From: a virus
Virus record (IMG/VR): IMGVR_UViG_3300020442_000155
Coordinates: 1-21,936 of that record
Strand: one strand, 5' to 3'
DNA length: 21,936 nucleotides
How positions within the stretch are numbered: the stretch's first letter is position 1; the number at the start of each line of letters is the position of its first letter. Positions 15,786 to 21,936 of this stretch are shown here, piece after piece. Under the pieces are notes generated by a model, which did not search any database, was not told the origin of the DNA, and was given only the letters and a program-made list of their open reading frames with translations. The position numbers and the translations under genes were made by a program.

Positions 15786-16070
15786 TTAGTCACTGTCTGA
15801 TACAGCTCCGATTGTTGTTCCATCGGATACGTCCACAACACCTGATGCGTTGCTGACTACTATATGCATTGTGACTGTTCTTGTGCCACCGGTTGAACCG
15901 TGAACGATGATCATGTCACCTACGTTGAGAATGTCGGATAGATCGTTGAAGTATCCTGACGCATCAACTGCGGTGTGAGCCTCGGTTGTGGTATAGACAT
16001 ACATTGCTGGAGTAACTCCGGCTCTGGCCTGTCCACCGATGGTATTGAAATCATTTCTAACAAATGCCAT
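15786..16070 (-). CDS. Putative capsid decoration / head-associated protein (94 aa)
   Basis: MAFVRNDFNTIGGQARAGVT is followed by YVYTTTEAHTAVDASGYFND, LSDILNVGDMIIVHGS and VTMHIVVSNASGVVDVSDGT. The 'TVDASGYFNDxxxxLxVGDxI' block with a C-terminal beta segment recurs in small proteins encoded immediately after podovirus coat genes, which I interpret as head decoration or fibre-like proteins; direct proof is lacking. The start is one base after the coat gene's TAA, with GGGAG 9 bases before it, so its synthesis is likely tied to that of the coat. I found no slippery frameshift site at the coat 3' end that would fuse the two. Confidence 0.75.
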   Translation of the reverse strand: MAFVRNDFNTIGGQARAGVTPAMYVYTTTEAHTAVDASGYFNDLSDILNVGDMIIVHGSTGGTRTVTMHIVVSNASGVVDVSDGTTIGAVSDSD

Positions 16071-16071
16071 C

Positions 16072-16929
16072 TTAGCTCTCCCTACAAGTTACATCACATA
16101 TACCGTTGACATCGACCGCTATCGCTCCTGCCGAATACATGGCAGTCACAAGAAACGATGTTCTCTCTGGTATATAGTTGATTTCTGTTTTAGCTGGCAT
16201 ACCGATACCAAGACCTATTGCAGATTTGTGAAACGCTACACACGTTCTGTCATTTGATCCATCGATTGGAATACCGCCCTCATCTCTGTCACCAAACATA
16301 ATTATATTAAATCCAGCAAATTGAGATAACTCACCTCTGGCCAGAGCTTGAAGTTGTATAAAATCTGAGCTAACGGCTCTTTCATCTCCAAGTAAGGAGG
16401 CCATTGAGTTGGCATGGACTAAGAGGTATCTCTCGGTTGAGGGTACGTTTTTAGCGTTGAGTAATTTACCAGCCTCAATAATCTTTCCGACATTAAGGTC
16501 AGAGGCAGTCGCTGAACCAGAAGTAACCACAGTATTAGCAACGGTTGACCCGGCTGATGCGTTGATCAAGGCATCAATAACGACTTGGTCTTCTCGTCTG
16601 GCTATGGCTTTTCCTAGCATCTCAGCAAGCTCTGCTCTTTCGTCAAAGTTTACTTTGGCTTGGTTAAAAATGTCACTGTACTCTGATGCAGAATAGTCCA
16701 CCATTGTTGCGGAAACCGAACTGAAATCAGCCCCAACTGGGGTGACCTGAGTTCCGGGTGAACGAACAGAGGCTGTGCCTTTGGCTAAGATTGGGAACTT
16801 TACGGTTGAACCTTCTACGTTTGCTCTGGTTCTCACGGTTCCAGCAAGTTTAGCCTCAGACTGATAAGCCTGATGAACTTCGCTTTCAAAGATAGTGACG
16901 AATGCTGTACTGATATTGTTGTTCGACAT
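16072..16929 (-). CDS. Major capsid protein
   Basis: A 285-aa protein with SEVHQAYQSEAKLAGTVRTR, VEGSTVKFPILAKGTASVRS, DQVVIDALINAS, YLLVHANSMASLLGDERAVS and LSQFAGFNIIMFG in order. These are typical of podovirus coat proteins with the HK97 fold: an N-terminal arm, beta strands of the E-loop/P-domain region, and an A-domain stretch 'LLGDxxxxSxDF...G.l..FxGFNII'. Its place directly after the scaffold confirms it. Length is short but within the range of small coats without added domains. GGAG lies 8 bases before the ATG. It is preceded by the longest gap in the window, where promoter or attenuation signals might be expected. Confidence 0.93.
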   Translation of the reverse strand: MSNNNISTAFVTIFESEVHQAYQSEAKLAGTVRTRANVEGSTVKFPILAKGTASVRSPGTQVTPVGADFSSVSATMVDYSASEYSDIFNQAKVNFDERAELAEMLGKAIARREDQVVIDALINASAGSTVANTVVTSGSATASDLNVGKIIEAGKLLNAKNVPSTERYLLVHANSMASLLGDERAVSSDFIQLQALARGELSQFAGFNIIMFGDRDEGGIPIDGSNDRTCVAFHKSAIGLGIGMPAKTEINYIPERTSFLVTAMYSAGAIAVDVNGICDVTCRES

Positions 16930-17069
16930 CTATCGCTCCATAAAAAAATTAACATTAGTGTTTTCTTGGTTATGGAATAAATCCGCCAATCAAAGTGATT
17001 GAACGGCTACAGATGTAGTTATCGCTCAACCCACCAGTACCATATCTTGAAAATTGAGTAAAGATAAAA
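16930..17069 (-). other. Intergenic region between scaffold and capsid genes
   Basis: This 140-base gap is the longest gene-free stretch. It contains a hairpin (16983-17006), a smaller inverted repeat CTAC-ATCT-GTAG near 17008-17020, a T-run shortly before the capsid start and the capsid GGAG site. I could not find a convincing sigma-70 promoter. A phage-polymerase promoter would need comparison with the rest of the genome. It could be the leader that sets high capsid expression. Confidence 0.5.
16983..17006 (-). terminator. Hairpin before the capsid gene, weak terminator or processing site
   Basis: Minus strand: CCGTTCAATCA, loop CTT, TGATTGGCGG. Nine Watson-Crick pairs form, with one G-U pair and one bulged T. 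The sequence after it (ATTTATTCC) is U-rich but not a true U-run. Possible roles are attenuation, an RNA end or an RNase III site separating scaffold from capsid mRNA. Confidence 0.4.
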
Positions 17070-17855
17070 TTATGCGATGTTGTTGTAGAACTCTTGCTCT
17101 TTTTGCTTTCGCCAAACCGGATCGCTCTTCCAACGAGGATCAGCGACATACTGAGCCAACTCTTCTTTGGTCTTTCTCTCCCCGGTAAAAGAAGGAATCG
17201 GTAGCTCTTTGGGGCTGGATATGTTGCGTATCTTTCTGAGTAGCCGGGTACCGTCTGCCGTTCCACCCATTTGATCCAGCACATCAAACTCTGCCTGTGT
17301 AATCACACCCTTGCTGAGCAGACCATTAGCCCAGTCATAGTTTGACCGGACAAGCTCGACAGCATTATTACCCAGCATTCTCTTTTGCTCTTCGATAAAC
17401 TCTTGCTCACTCTGGGCCTCATCCTCTACAGCCCCAACAAACTGCATTGCAAGTTCTTGAAAGTCTTCTTGAGACATTCCATAGCGTTTTGCCTTGTCTA
17501 GATAGCTATTGAGCATCTCATCATCTTCCGGAACATTCTCACCAAGAAAGGATGTGTCATACTCTTTTGGAGCTTTGTGTTCACCTCGTGAGAACTTCTT
17601 CTCTAGCTCAGAATAGGCTTTTGATAGTTTCTCTACGTTCGTGCCGTTCTCCGGATCCCAGAACTTCTCCGGGAGGAACTCCGGTTTGACGAACTCAATC
17701 TCGTCCGGATCAACACCCTCCGGCTCAGCATCGGTCTGGAGGTGCGAATTTTCTTCTTCTGTCGGGGCATTGAGATCCTCTCCTGCTAGTTTCTGCATAT
17801 TGCTTTCAGCCTGTGGCTGTTGCTCTTCTTGTTGTTCTTGCTGTTCTTCAGACAT
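17070..17855 (-). CDS. Capsid assembly scaffolding protein
   Basis: A 261-aa acidic, helical protein. The N-terminus is an extreme Gln/Glu stretch (MSEEQQEQQEEQQPQAE). A family-like segment PEFLPEKFWDPENGTNVEKL (residues ~58-77) follows, then AYSELEKKFSRGEHKAP and YGMSQEDFQELAMQFVGAVE. 'PEKFWD...VEKLAKAYxELEKKF' is a recurring block of podovirus scaffolds. The C-terminal part (WKSDPVWRKQKEQEFYNNIA) is basic/aromatic and resembles the coat-binding helix found at scaffold C-termini. Scaffolds direct procapsid assembly and leave before packaging. It starts in an 8-base overlap (ATGTCTGA) with the upstream gene, with AGGAG eight bases before it. Confidence 0.91.
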   Translation of the reverse strand: MSEEQQEQQEEQQPQAESNMQKLAGEDLNAPTEEENSHLQTDAEPEGVDPDEIEFVKPEFLPEKFWDPENGTNVEKLSKAYSELEKKFSRGEHKAPKEYDTSFLGENVPEDDEMLNSYLDKAKRYGMSQEDFQELAMQFVGAVEDEAQSEQEFIEEQKRMLGNNAVELVRSNYDWANGLLSKGVITQAEFDVLDQMGGTADGTRLLRKIRNISSPKELPIPSFTGERKTKEELAQYVADPRWKSDPVWRKQKEQEFYNNIA

Positions 17856-18114
17856 TCTTTGCTCTCCTTATTCTACTGTTTATCTGTCTAACTAGAGAGT
17901 TTTGACCCTCCCTAAAGTACCCATGACTTGGATCGTTGCCGGGAAACCAGCACGGTTGGTCTGTTGTTGTACTCTCTAAATGTTTTAAAACCTTGAGGCC
18001 ATCCGGTGTATTGAATACAGTCGCATACAGCATATCCATTTGAGATGCTTGCGGATCCTCACCGACATCCGGCCAAAGATCCTCATCAAGCTGGTTGTTC
18101 TGGTTCTCCGCCAC
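17848..18114 (-). CDS. Bbp19-like small phage protein
   Basis: An 88-aa protein with VFNTPDGLKVLKHLESTTTD (residues ~33-52) and FREGQNSLVRQINSRI near the C-terminus. 'VFxTxxGxxVLxxL ... FREGxxxxVxxI' is the pattern of the Bbp19-type phage domain, a small head-region protein of unknown role found near portal genes. The acidic N-terminal 25 residues are not part of that pattern. The start given is a GTG lying within the end of the portal gene, with GGAAGG immediately before it, which is closer than ideal. ATG codons at residues 26 and 28 would give a shorter protein but have no Shine-Dalgarno. The stop overlaps the scaffold start by 8 bases. Confidence 0.72.
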   Translation of the reverse strand: MAENQNNQLDEDLWPDVGEDPQASQMDMLYATVFNTPDGLKVLKHLESTTTDQPCWFPGNDPSHGYFREGQNSLVRQINSRIRRAKNV

Positions 18115-19645
18115 CTTCCATCATTCCTTGTTGTTGAGCCATTTGCTGGGCTTGTTGCATTAGCATTTGCTGTATCTGTTGTCGTTCTTCCGCTGTGAGC
18201 CTAACTTCAGCCGGGATGGCTAATTGATCGGCAATGTATTCAAGCAATACCTCCTGCTTGACGGCAAGCTGTCCTGCCGGCCCCATACTCTGAGCTATCT
18301 GCATATATTGAAGTATCTCGTTCACCTTAGCCATATTCTGTGACATAGCAATCGGAGCCACTGGCTGTACCTTTACTTGTAGGCCATTTACCCTAAGAGG
18401 TAGCTCTATCATACCCAGCTCATCCATCACCTCAAGTGTTCGTCTAACGACCGGGTACATTGTTTCCTGTATAAGTCTACCAAAGCTACTACCTAAATTT
18501 TCAGATAGTATCTGCATCTTCGCTGATATCTCGGTAGCGGATCGGGCTGACGATGTATCGGGAGGCAACATATCATCCATGAGTATTTGCTTGATAGACA
18601 TCACGAGGTCTTGTTGTGACATTTGCGATAGTTGAGGATCTCCTGATCTGGGCAAGGGCTTGAGGCTTTCCCCTTGGTTACCACCGTTACGAGCCACCGG
18701 GATGATTGCTCCCGGCACTAGTCGCACCGCATTTGGGTTGAGAACACCATCATCCATTGCTGTATATACACCGGCTATAGAAAGAGAGGCATTCTTTAGG
18801 TGATACTCTTTGAGCTTATTCAACGTCTTTATATCGTGTAGTGCCGTCAGCACCGGGCCTCTTCCATACTTCTCGCCACTGGCTTTCATATATCGTGATA
18901 CTATCCAAGGGAAAGAGTTCATACGTCTATAGACTAACTCATCATCACCCTCTGCGGTTATGACATGATAGTGGTAGATACCCTCGTCCTTGTCATAACA
19001 AGTAATCTCATAGAGGTCTATCTTTTCATCTGGTCTGCCATCATACTTTTGTTTGAGCTGTTCCGGGATGTTGGCATCCGTAAACTCTTGGTCTAGGGCT
19101 ACAAAGGGTATCCTGTGGTTTCTGTATACCTTATCGACTGTGCCAAACGGCCCCTCATCATAGGCTATCAAAAAAGACGGAACGGCTGTATAACGAATGG
19201 GCTGTAACTCGTCACCCGGTTGGATGATCATGACAGCCGTTCCGATAGCTAGCTCTAGCAGGAACTCGCCCATCGCCATGTCAAAATTAGATTGACGCAT
19301 AACATCGAACATCTTATCAGCATATCCATCCAGCACACGCTGTATCTCTATGTGTCTCTCTGGTGGGATCTCCTCACCGGGAACTAGCCGGCACCAGTGT
19401 CTCTGTGTTGGGAACACCCCGGACTGTAGTCGATTTGCAAATCGCTGGGTTGAGTGTATTGCTGTACTGTCATAAACCCGGTTCATCTTATCATTTTTTG
19501 GAGAGGTCGTTTCGTAGTTGCCATCATAGAGGTTTCTATTAGGCAGGACATACCGGTAGGCATCTTCATAGATAGACCGCCACTCATCCTTGTGAGCCAT
19601 AGCCTTTTTGAAACGGCTTTTTAATGTAGTGACATCAAGTCTCAT
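18086..19645 (-). CDS. Portal (head-tail connector) protein
   Basis: A 519-aa protein matching podovirus head-to-tail connecting proteins (T7 gp8 type). It has LKSRFKKAMAHKDEWRSIYE at the N-terminus, MNRVYDSTAIHSTQRFANRL with QSGVFPTQRHWCRL (residues ~54-87), an LLELAIGTAVMIIQPGDE stretch at ~129-146, KASGEKYGRGPVLTALHDIK at ~256-275, and the long-helix region VMSIKQILMDDMLPPD around 345-362. The dodecameric portal is the DNA channel and docks terminase and tail tubular A. Length is close to T7 gp8 (536 aa). The C-terminal ~40 residues are Gln/Met-rich and probably disordered. Its ATG overlaps the stop of the 45-aa upstream gene (ATGA). Confidence 0.94.
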   Translation of the reverse strand: MRLDVTTLKSRFKKAMAHKDEWRSIYEDAYRYVLPNRNLYDGNYETTSPKNDKMNRVYDSTAIHSTQRFANRLQSGVFPTQRHWCRLVPGEEIPPERHIEIQRVLDGYADKMFDVMRQSNFDMAMGEFLLELAIGTAVMIIQPGDELQPIRYTAVPSFLIAYDEGPFGTVDKVYRNHRIPFVALDQEFTDANIPEQLKQKYDGRPDEKIDLYEITCYDKDEGIYHYHVITAEGDDELVYRRMNSFPWIVSRYMKASGEKYGRGPVLTALHDIKTLNKLKEYHLKNASLSIAGVYTAMDDGVLNPNAVRLVPGAIIPVARNGGNQGESLKPLPRSGDPQLSQMSQQDLVMSIKQILMDDMLPPDTSSARSATEISAKMQILSENLGSSFGRLIQETMYPVVRRTLEVMDELGMIELPLRVNGLQVKVQPVAPIAMSQNMAKVNEILQYMQIAQSMGPAGQLAVKQEVLLEYIADQLAIPAEVRLTAEERQQIQQMLMQQAQQMAQQQGMMEGGGEPEQPA

Positions 19646-19779
19646 GCGTAGCTTTTATTGACCTTTATCTTCCCCCCGGTCTGTTTCGCCATCTTTTTGG
19701 CCTCCGCTACTCCCTTCTTGCTGTACTTGAACTTCTTCTTCTTCGTTCCCTCTTTGCTCTTGTAACTTACCATAGGCAT
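19642..19779 (-). CDS. Small lysine-rich basic protein (45 aa)
   Basis: Reading MPMVSYKSKEGTKKKKFKYS, then KKGVAEAKKMAKQTGGKIKV and NKSYA, this short gene has about one third Lys and no acidic cluster. AAGGAG lies exactly seven bases before the ATG, and the TGA overlaps the portal start as ATGA, so translation is well supported despite the small size. Small 'MPMV...K-rich' proteins beside portal genes occur in other podoviruses and may bind nucleic acid or capsid; the function is unknown. A second, acidic reading frame starting at 19786 overlaps it but has no spacer from the same Shine-Dalgarno site. Confidence 0.75.
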   Translation of the reverse strand: MPMVSYKSKEGTKKKKFKYSKKGVAEAKKMAKQTGGKIKVNKSYA

Positions 19780-19786
19780 CGCTCAT

Positions 19787-19792
19787 CTCCTT
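19787..19792 (-). promoter_or_regulatory. Ribosome binding site AAGGAG deciding the start of the 45-aa gene
   Basis: AAGGAG is followed by ATGAGCG and then ATG. The seven-base spacing fits the ATG at 19779. The ATG at 19786 abuts the site with no spacer, which favours the basic 45-aa frame. Confidence 0.75.
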
Positions 19793-19821
19793 CTTTCTTG
19801 GGTTGCGTAAATATTTTCTCA

Positions 19822-20079
19822 TTATCGTGGGTTTCTATCTGGGCCAAGTGTTCTTGATACTTGTATTGGGTTACCTTGTGTAGGCTCTTCTCTATCGCCC
19901 AGCAACTGGCTCATTCCCCCAGTTTTCATCTTTCGCATACGTTCATTGATCTTTCTGCGTTCGCTTATCTCAGCTTTTTGTGTACGTTCCTCTTGTTGCT
20001 GGACTTGCTGGTCACGTTTTTGCCGACTTGCTTTTTGCTCTGGGCTTTCACTTGGCCCACTAGGAAATAAAAAACCCAT
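19822..20079 (-). CDS. Small charged hypothetical protein between terminase and portal (85 aa)
   Basis: MGFLFPSGPSESPEQKASRQ opens a very polar helical protein with QVQQQEERTQKAEISERRK and a C-terminal GGMSQLLGDREEPT. Short hydrophobic/Gly-Pro starts followed by a Lys/Arg/Gln-rich helix ('MGxLFxxxxPxxP...QxxxxxRR...GxxxLL') are common for small podovirus proteins upstream of the portal. I know no function. The start forms TGATG with the preceding stop, and a 42-base gap follows before the next gene. A head-assembly or portal-associated role is guesswork from position. Confidence 0.7.
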   Translation of the reverse strand: MGFLFPSGPSESPEQKASRQKRDQQVQQQEERTQKAEISERRKINERMRKMKTGGMSQLLGDREEPTQGNPIQVSRTLGPDRNPR

Positions 20080-20561
20080 CAGAAATACCTCGCATATAAA
20101 AAATGATCTTCTTGGTTAGGGCCAAAGTTCTTCATTAGCCCTTCTTTTTTGAATACCATCATTTCTATCCAGCGAACAGCCCGAACATTCTCCGAAAATA
20201 CATAACATTGGTACCGCTTTGCTCTCAATACCTTGGCTGTATACTCAAAAAAACGTATTGAAGTACGGTGCATCTTCATCGTGTGGGTATCAAGATCATC
20301 GGCTGGAATAAGCCAGCATTCATAGCATCCCTGCCAGAAGGGAACGAGGCCAAACATAGCGAATACTTGATCGTCTACAACACCGGTGAAGGATAATCCT
20401 TTTGGTAACCGGTGGGCTATTGTCTCTTGATTGGCCTTGATGAAGGGAGCGTCTAGCGATCTATAGCTGACCGCATTGAGGTGATCCGGTTCAAAATCTA
20501 TGATCTTGGCATGAACACCGTCCAGCTTGGATACTTCTGTGATTTCTTCAGGCGAAAACAT
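20079..20561 (-). CDS. gp13-like / GNAT-fold phage protein
   Basis: About 160 aa, starting MFSPEEITEVSKLDGVHAKI. A central GVVDDQVFAMFGLVPFWQGC and CWLIPADDLDT are followed by HRTSIRFFEYTAKVLRAKRY, then YVFSENVRAVRWIEMMVFKK and EDHFLYARYF. The order 'own-activity strand, W/C-rich strand, helix, N..AVRWIExMGF, FLYARxF' matches the acetyltransferase-like fold of T7 gp13-type proteins (internal virion protein A, DUF2833-like). Whether any enzyme activity survives cannot be told. ATG at 20561 is preferred: GGGGTGA lies five bases upstream and the overlap with terminase is 14 bases. A GTG at 20636 would add 25 residues but has no good Shine-Dalgarno. In T7, gp13 is needed for assembly though encoded beside gp14. 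Confidence 0.78.
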   Translation of the reverse strand: MFSPEEITEVSKLDGVHAKIIDFEPDHLNAVSYRSLDAPFIKANQETIAHRLPKGLSFTGVVDDQVFAMFGLVPFWQGCYECWLIPADDLDTHTMKMHRTSIRFFEYTAKVLRAKRYQCYVFSENVRAVRWIEMMVFKKEGLMKNFGPNQEDHFLYARYF

Positions 20562-21936
20562 CAAAGTCACCCCAAGCATTGGCCGTCTTGTAGAAGTGAG
20601 GTGATTTACCTCTAACCATGTTTCTATGTTCGCCACCGCCCAGCAAAAGATATCCTAGACTATCCGCAACGTGGGAGTTGTGGTCTTTGTTCGGAACATC
20701 CTTGAACCGCTCATGTCCAGAACCCATCGCCACTCTTTTGAAGTGATAGCCACCAGCTAGAGCTTTTCTGAGCCGGAGACACTCTCTATGCACCATAAAG
20801 CCGGGTTTGCCGTCTATGAGCCGGGTCATCGGGATTGCCCCTGCCTCTCTTCGGGTTTTGAACTCGTTTGTTGCGGTAGGCCGGGCTATGAGGCCATGTG
20901 TCTTGAGGTGATCAAAGGCTGTTTGCTCATAGATCATATCTCTTGCCGATCCTGCCGGGTCACCCCAGATCATGCACTCAAACTTTGGGAACCAAGTCTC
21001 CAGCTCTGATTTTAGAAGGTGAGCAAATCTTTCTAGCCCCATATCAAAGGTAACGATCTCCCGGAGTATGTGCCATCTACCATTCGGCATTTTCTGACCA
21101 AACACCGCAGACGGTGTCAATCCAAAGTCAAGACCCACTTGCACCGGTATACCTTCTTTGATTACAAGATCATCAGACATAGAGTGGTCATCATACTCAG
21201 GCCATACTGGTCGGCCCTCTTGAACATAGGAATACTTTCCCTCTGCATAGCATCGTATCCAATCCAAGGTCTTGCCGGGAACAAGCTGTTCGTAATATCC
21301 AACTGGTAGATTGTCTAGGTTCTCAGCCTTTGGGTTTGTCTGCCACCACTTTCCTGCTTGATACATAAATCCCTGAGCCTCTGGCATATCGGCCGGCACC
21401 TCATCGGCATGAACTTCTTTTACACCGCCCGGTTGTTTGTAGAAACCCCATCGAAATTTTCCTGTAGGTTTTTCTTTCTCTGCCATGTTGTAGAGCCAGT
21501 GATCATCATCACAAGGGTTACTATCCATGATAATCCCTCTCCATGTCGGGCCACCGTCTGATTTTGTAGGATACCGGCCAACACGATGCGAGAGGCCATC
21601 AATCACGGCTTTCGGTAGCTCTTTACTCTCATTGACAAATGCCCCGGTAAGTTCTAGAGACAACAGCTTTCGTACATCTTTCGGTTGATCCAGAGCTAGA
21701 AACAAGACCTCCATATCAATCCCGGATGCTCCTTCCTTTGAGGGTAGGCGAATATGATGCTTGATTGGCGGAGCATGATGGACATTACCCCAGATATCCT
21801 CCGGGAATAGTTCCAGCCATGTCTTGAGAGTTGTAGTCTTGAGCATAGGGTAGGAGTTTCGTACAACCGCAAAACGTGTGTATTTTATCCCATCTCTCGG
21901 GCTAGGTTTCTGCATAACGGCTCTCCGAAACAACTC
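20548..21936 (-). CDS. terL: Terminase large subunit (5' end beyond window)
   Basis: About 462 C-terminal residues of the packaging motor are visible; the reading frame stays open through the right edge, so the Walker A region is off-window. Counting from the first visible Met, the ATPase part shows FAVVRNSYPMLKTTTLKTWL (21-40), LSLELTGAFVNESKEL (91-106), fitting the Walker B strand and its following Glu, and the coupling motif IIMDSNP (134-140). The nuclease domain shows its acidic motifs: VGLDFG (266-271), MIWGDPAGS (321-329) and HNSHVADSLGYLL (418-430). TerL cuts concatemeric DNA and pumps it through the portal. The frame ends with a short tail ending FDVF-A and overlaps the gp13-like gene. 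No small terminase is visible; it would be to the right. Confidence 0.95.
   Translation of the reverse strand, partial: ELFRRAVMQKPSPRDGIKYTRFAVVRNSYPMLKTTTLKTWLELFPEDIWGNVHHAPPIKHHIRLPSKEGASGIDMEVLFLALDQPKDVRKLLSLELTGAFVNESKELPKAVIDGLSHRVGRYPTKSDGGPTWRGIIMDSNPCDDDHWLYNMAEKEKPTGKFRWGFYKQPGGVKEVHADEVPADMPEAQGFMYQAGKWWQTNPKAENLDNLPVGYYEQLVPGKTLDWIRCYAEGKYSYVQEGRPVWPEYDDHSMSDDLVIKEGIPVQVGLDFGLTPSAVFGQKMPNGRWHILREIVTFDMGLERFAHLLKSELETWFPKFECMIWGDPAGSARDMIYEQTAFDHLKTHGLIARPTATNEFKTRREAGAIPMTRLIDGKPGFMVHRECLRLRKALAGGYHFKRVAMGSGHERFKDVPNKDHNSHVADSLGYLLLGGGEHRNMVRGKSPHFYKTANAWGDFDVFA
20567..20573 (-). promoter_or_regulatory. Ribosome binding site GGGGTGA for the gp13-like gene
   Basis: GGGGTGA, containing the GGTGA core of the 16S-complementary sequence, is spaced five bases from the ATG at 20561. 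It is the reason for choosing that start over the GTG further upstream. Confidence 0.6.

Noticed and set aside
16072-16075. T7-like programmed frameshift fusing the capsid with the next gene
   Set aside because: The 3' end of the capsid gene has no slippery heptamer, and the 94-aa gene has its own ATG and Shine-Dalgarno one base after the stop.
16930-17069. Sigma-70 promoter upstream of the capsid gene
   Set aside because: The best candidate boxes (TTATTC, 17 bases, TAATGT) match the consensus poorly, so I do not call a promoter there.
16970-17287. 105-codon minus-strand frame overlapping the scaffold 3' end and the gap before the capsid
   Set aside because: It is out of frame with the well-supported scaffold gene, lacks a clear ribosome site and has an implausible Arg/Ser/Tyr-rich composition.
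19655-19786. 43-codon acidic frame (MSDAYGKLQEQRG...) as an independent gene
   Set aside because: Its ATG touches the Shine-Dalgarno with no spacer, whereas the overlapping basic frame has ideal spacing and couples to the portal start. Kept only as a low-level dual-coding note.
1-21936. tRNA genes, CRISPR arrays, insertion sequences, integration sites or defence genes
   Set aside because: Reading both strands showed no cloverleaf-like segment, regularly spaced direct repeats, transposase motif or known defence domain. Coding density by virion genes leaves almost no room.

Overview
The window is one continuous stretch of the late (virion) module of a tailed phage with podovirus-type (T7-like) short-tail architecture. 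Every gene I can support lies on the minus strand, so transcription runs from the right edge to the left edge. Terminase, portal, coat and fibre are recognisable by family. Several small tail proteins look like types that recur in marine phage genomes, so a marine bacteriophage infecting a Gram-negative (perhaps alphaproteobacterial) host is my best inference. No host-derived gene, integrase, tRNA or RNA polymerase is present to confirm it.

In transcription order the packaging and head genes are: large terminase (5' end beyond the right edge), a T7 gp13-like/acetyltransferase-fold protein, a charged 85-aa protein, a 45-aa lysine-rich protein, the portal, a Bbp19-like 88-aa protein, the scaffold, a 140-base gap with a hairpin, the major capsid protein and a 94-aa probable decoration protein. 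A strong RNA hairpin then separates the head genes from the tail genes. Next come tail tubular proteins A and B, a gp14-like internal virion protein, and three very large internal/ejection proteins (609, 906 and about 1018 aa). Last come a T7-type tail fibre with ten exact decapeptide repeats, six small tail-appendage or tail-accessory genes (two of them tandem paralogues), a tail-assembly-chaperone-like protein, a 59-aa coiled-coil/membrane protein that may be a holin or XhlA-like, and a conserved hypothetical cut by the left edge.

The genes form one tightly coupled series. Most junctions are ATGA, TAATG/TGATG or 8-base overlaps, or gaps of a few bases, and no gene-free stretch exceeds about 140 bases. 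Terminase packages DNA through the portal into a scaffold-built procapsid. The tubular proteins make the nozzle, the internal proteins are probably ejected to form the conduit across the envelope, and the fibre and small appendage proteins bind the host. No transglycosylase or endolysin is visible, so lysis enzymes presumably lie to the left.

I found no defence locus, CRISPR array, retroelement or other clearly new system. The points most worth checking are the hairpin pair before the tail tube genes, a TGA-C junction without a Shine-Dalgarno site at the left end, the uncharacterised domains of the 906-aa ejection protein, and the periodic fibre repeat.
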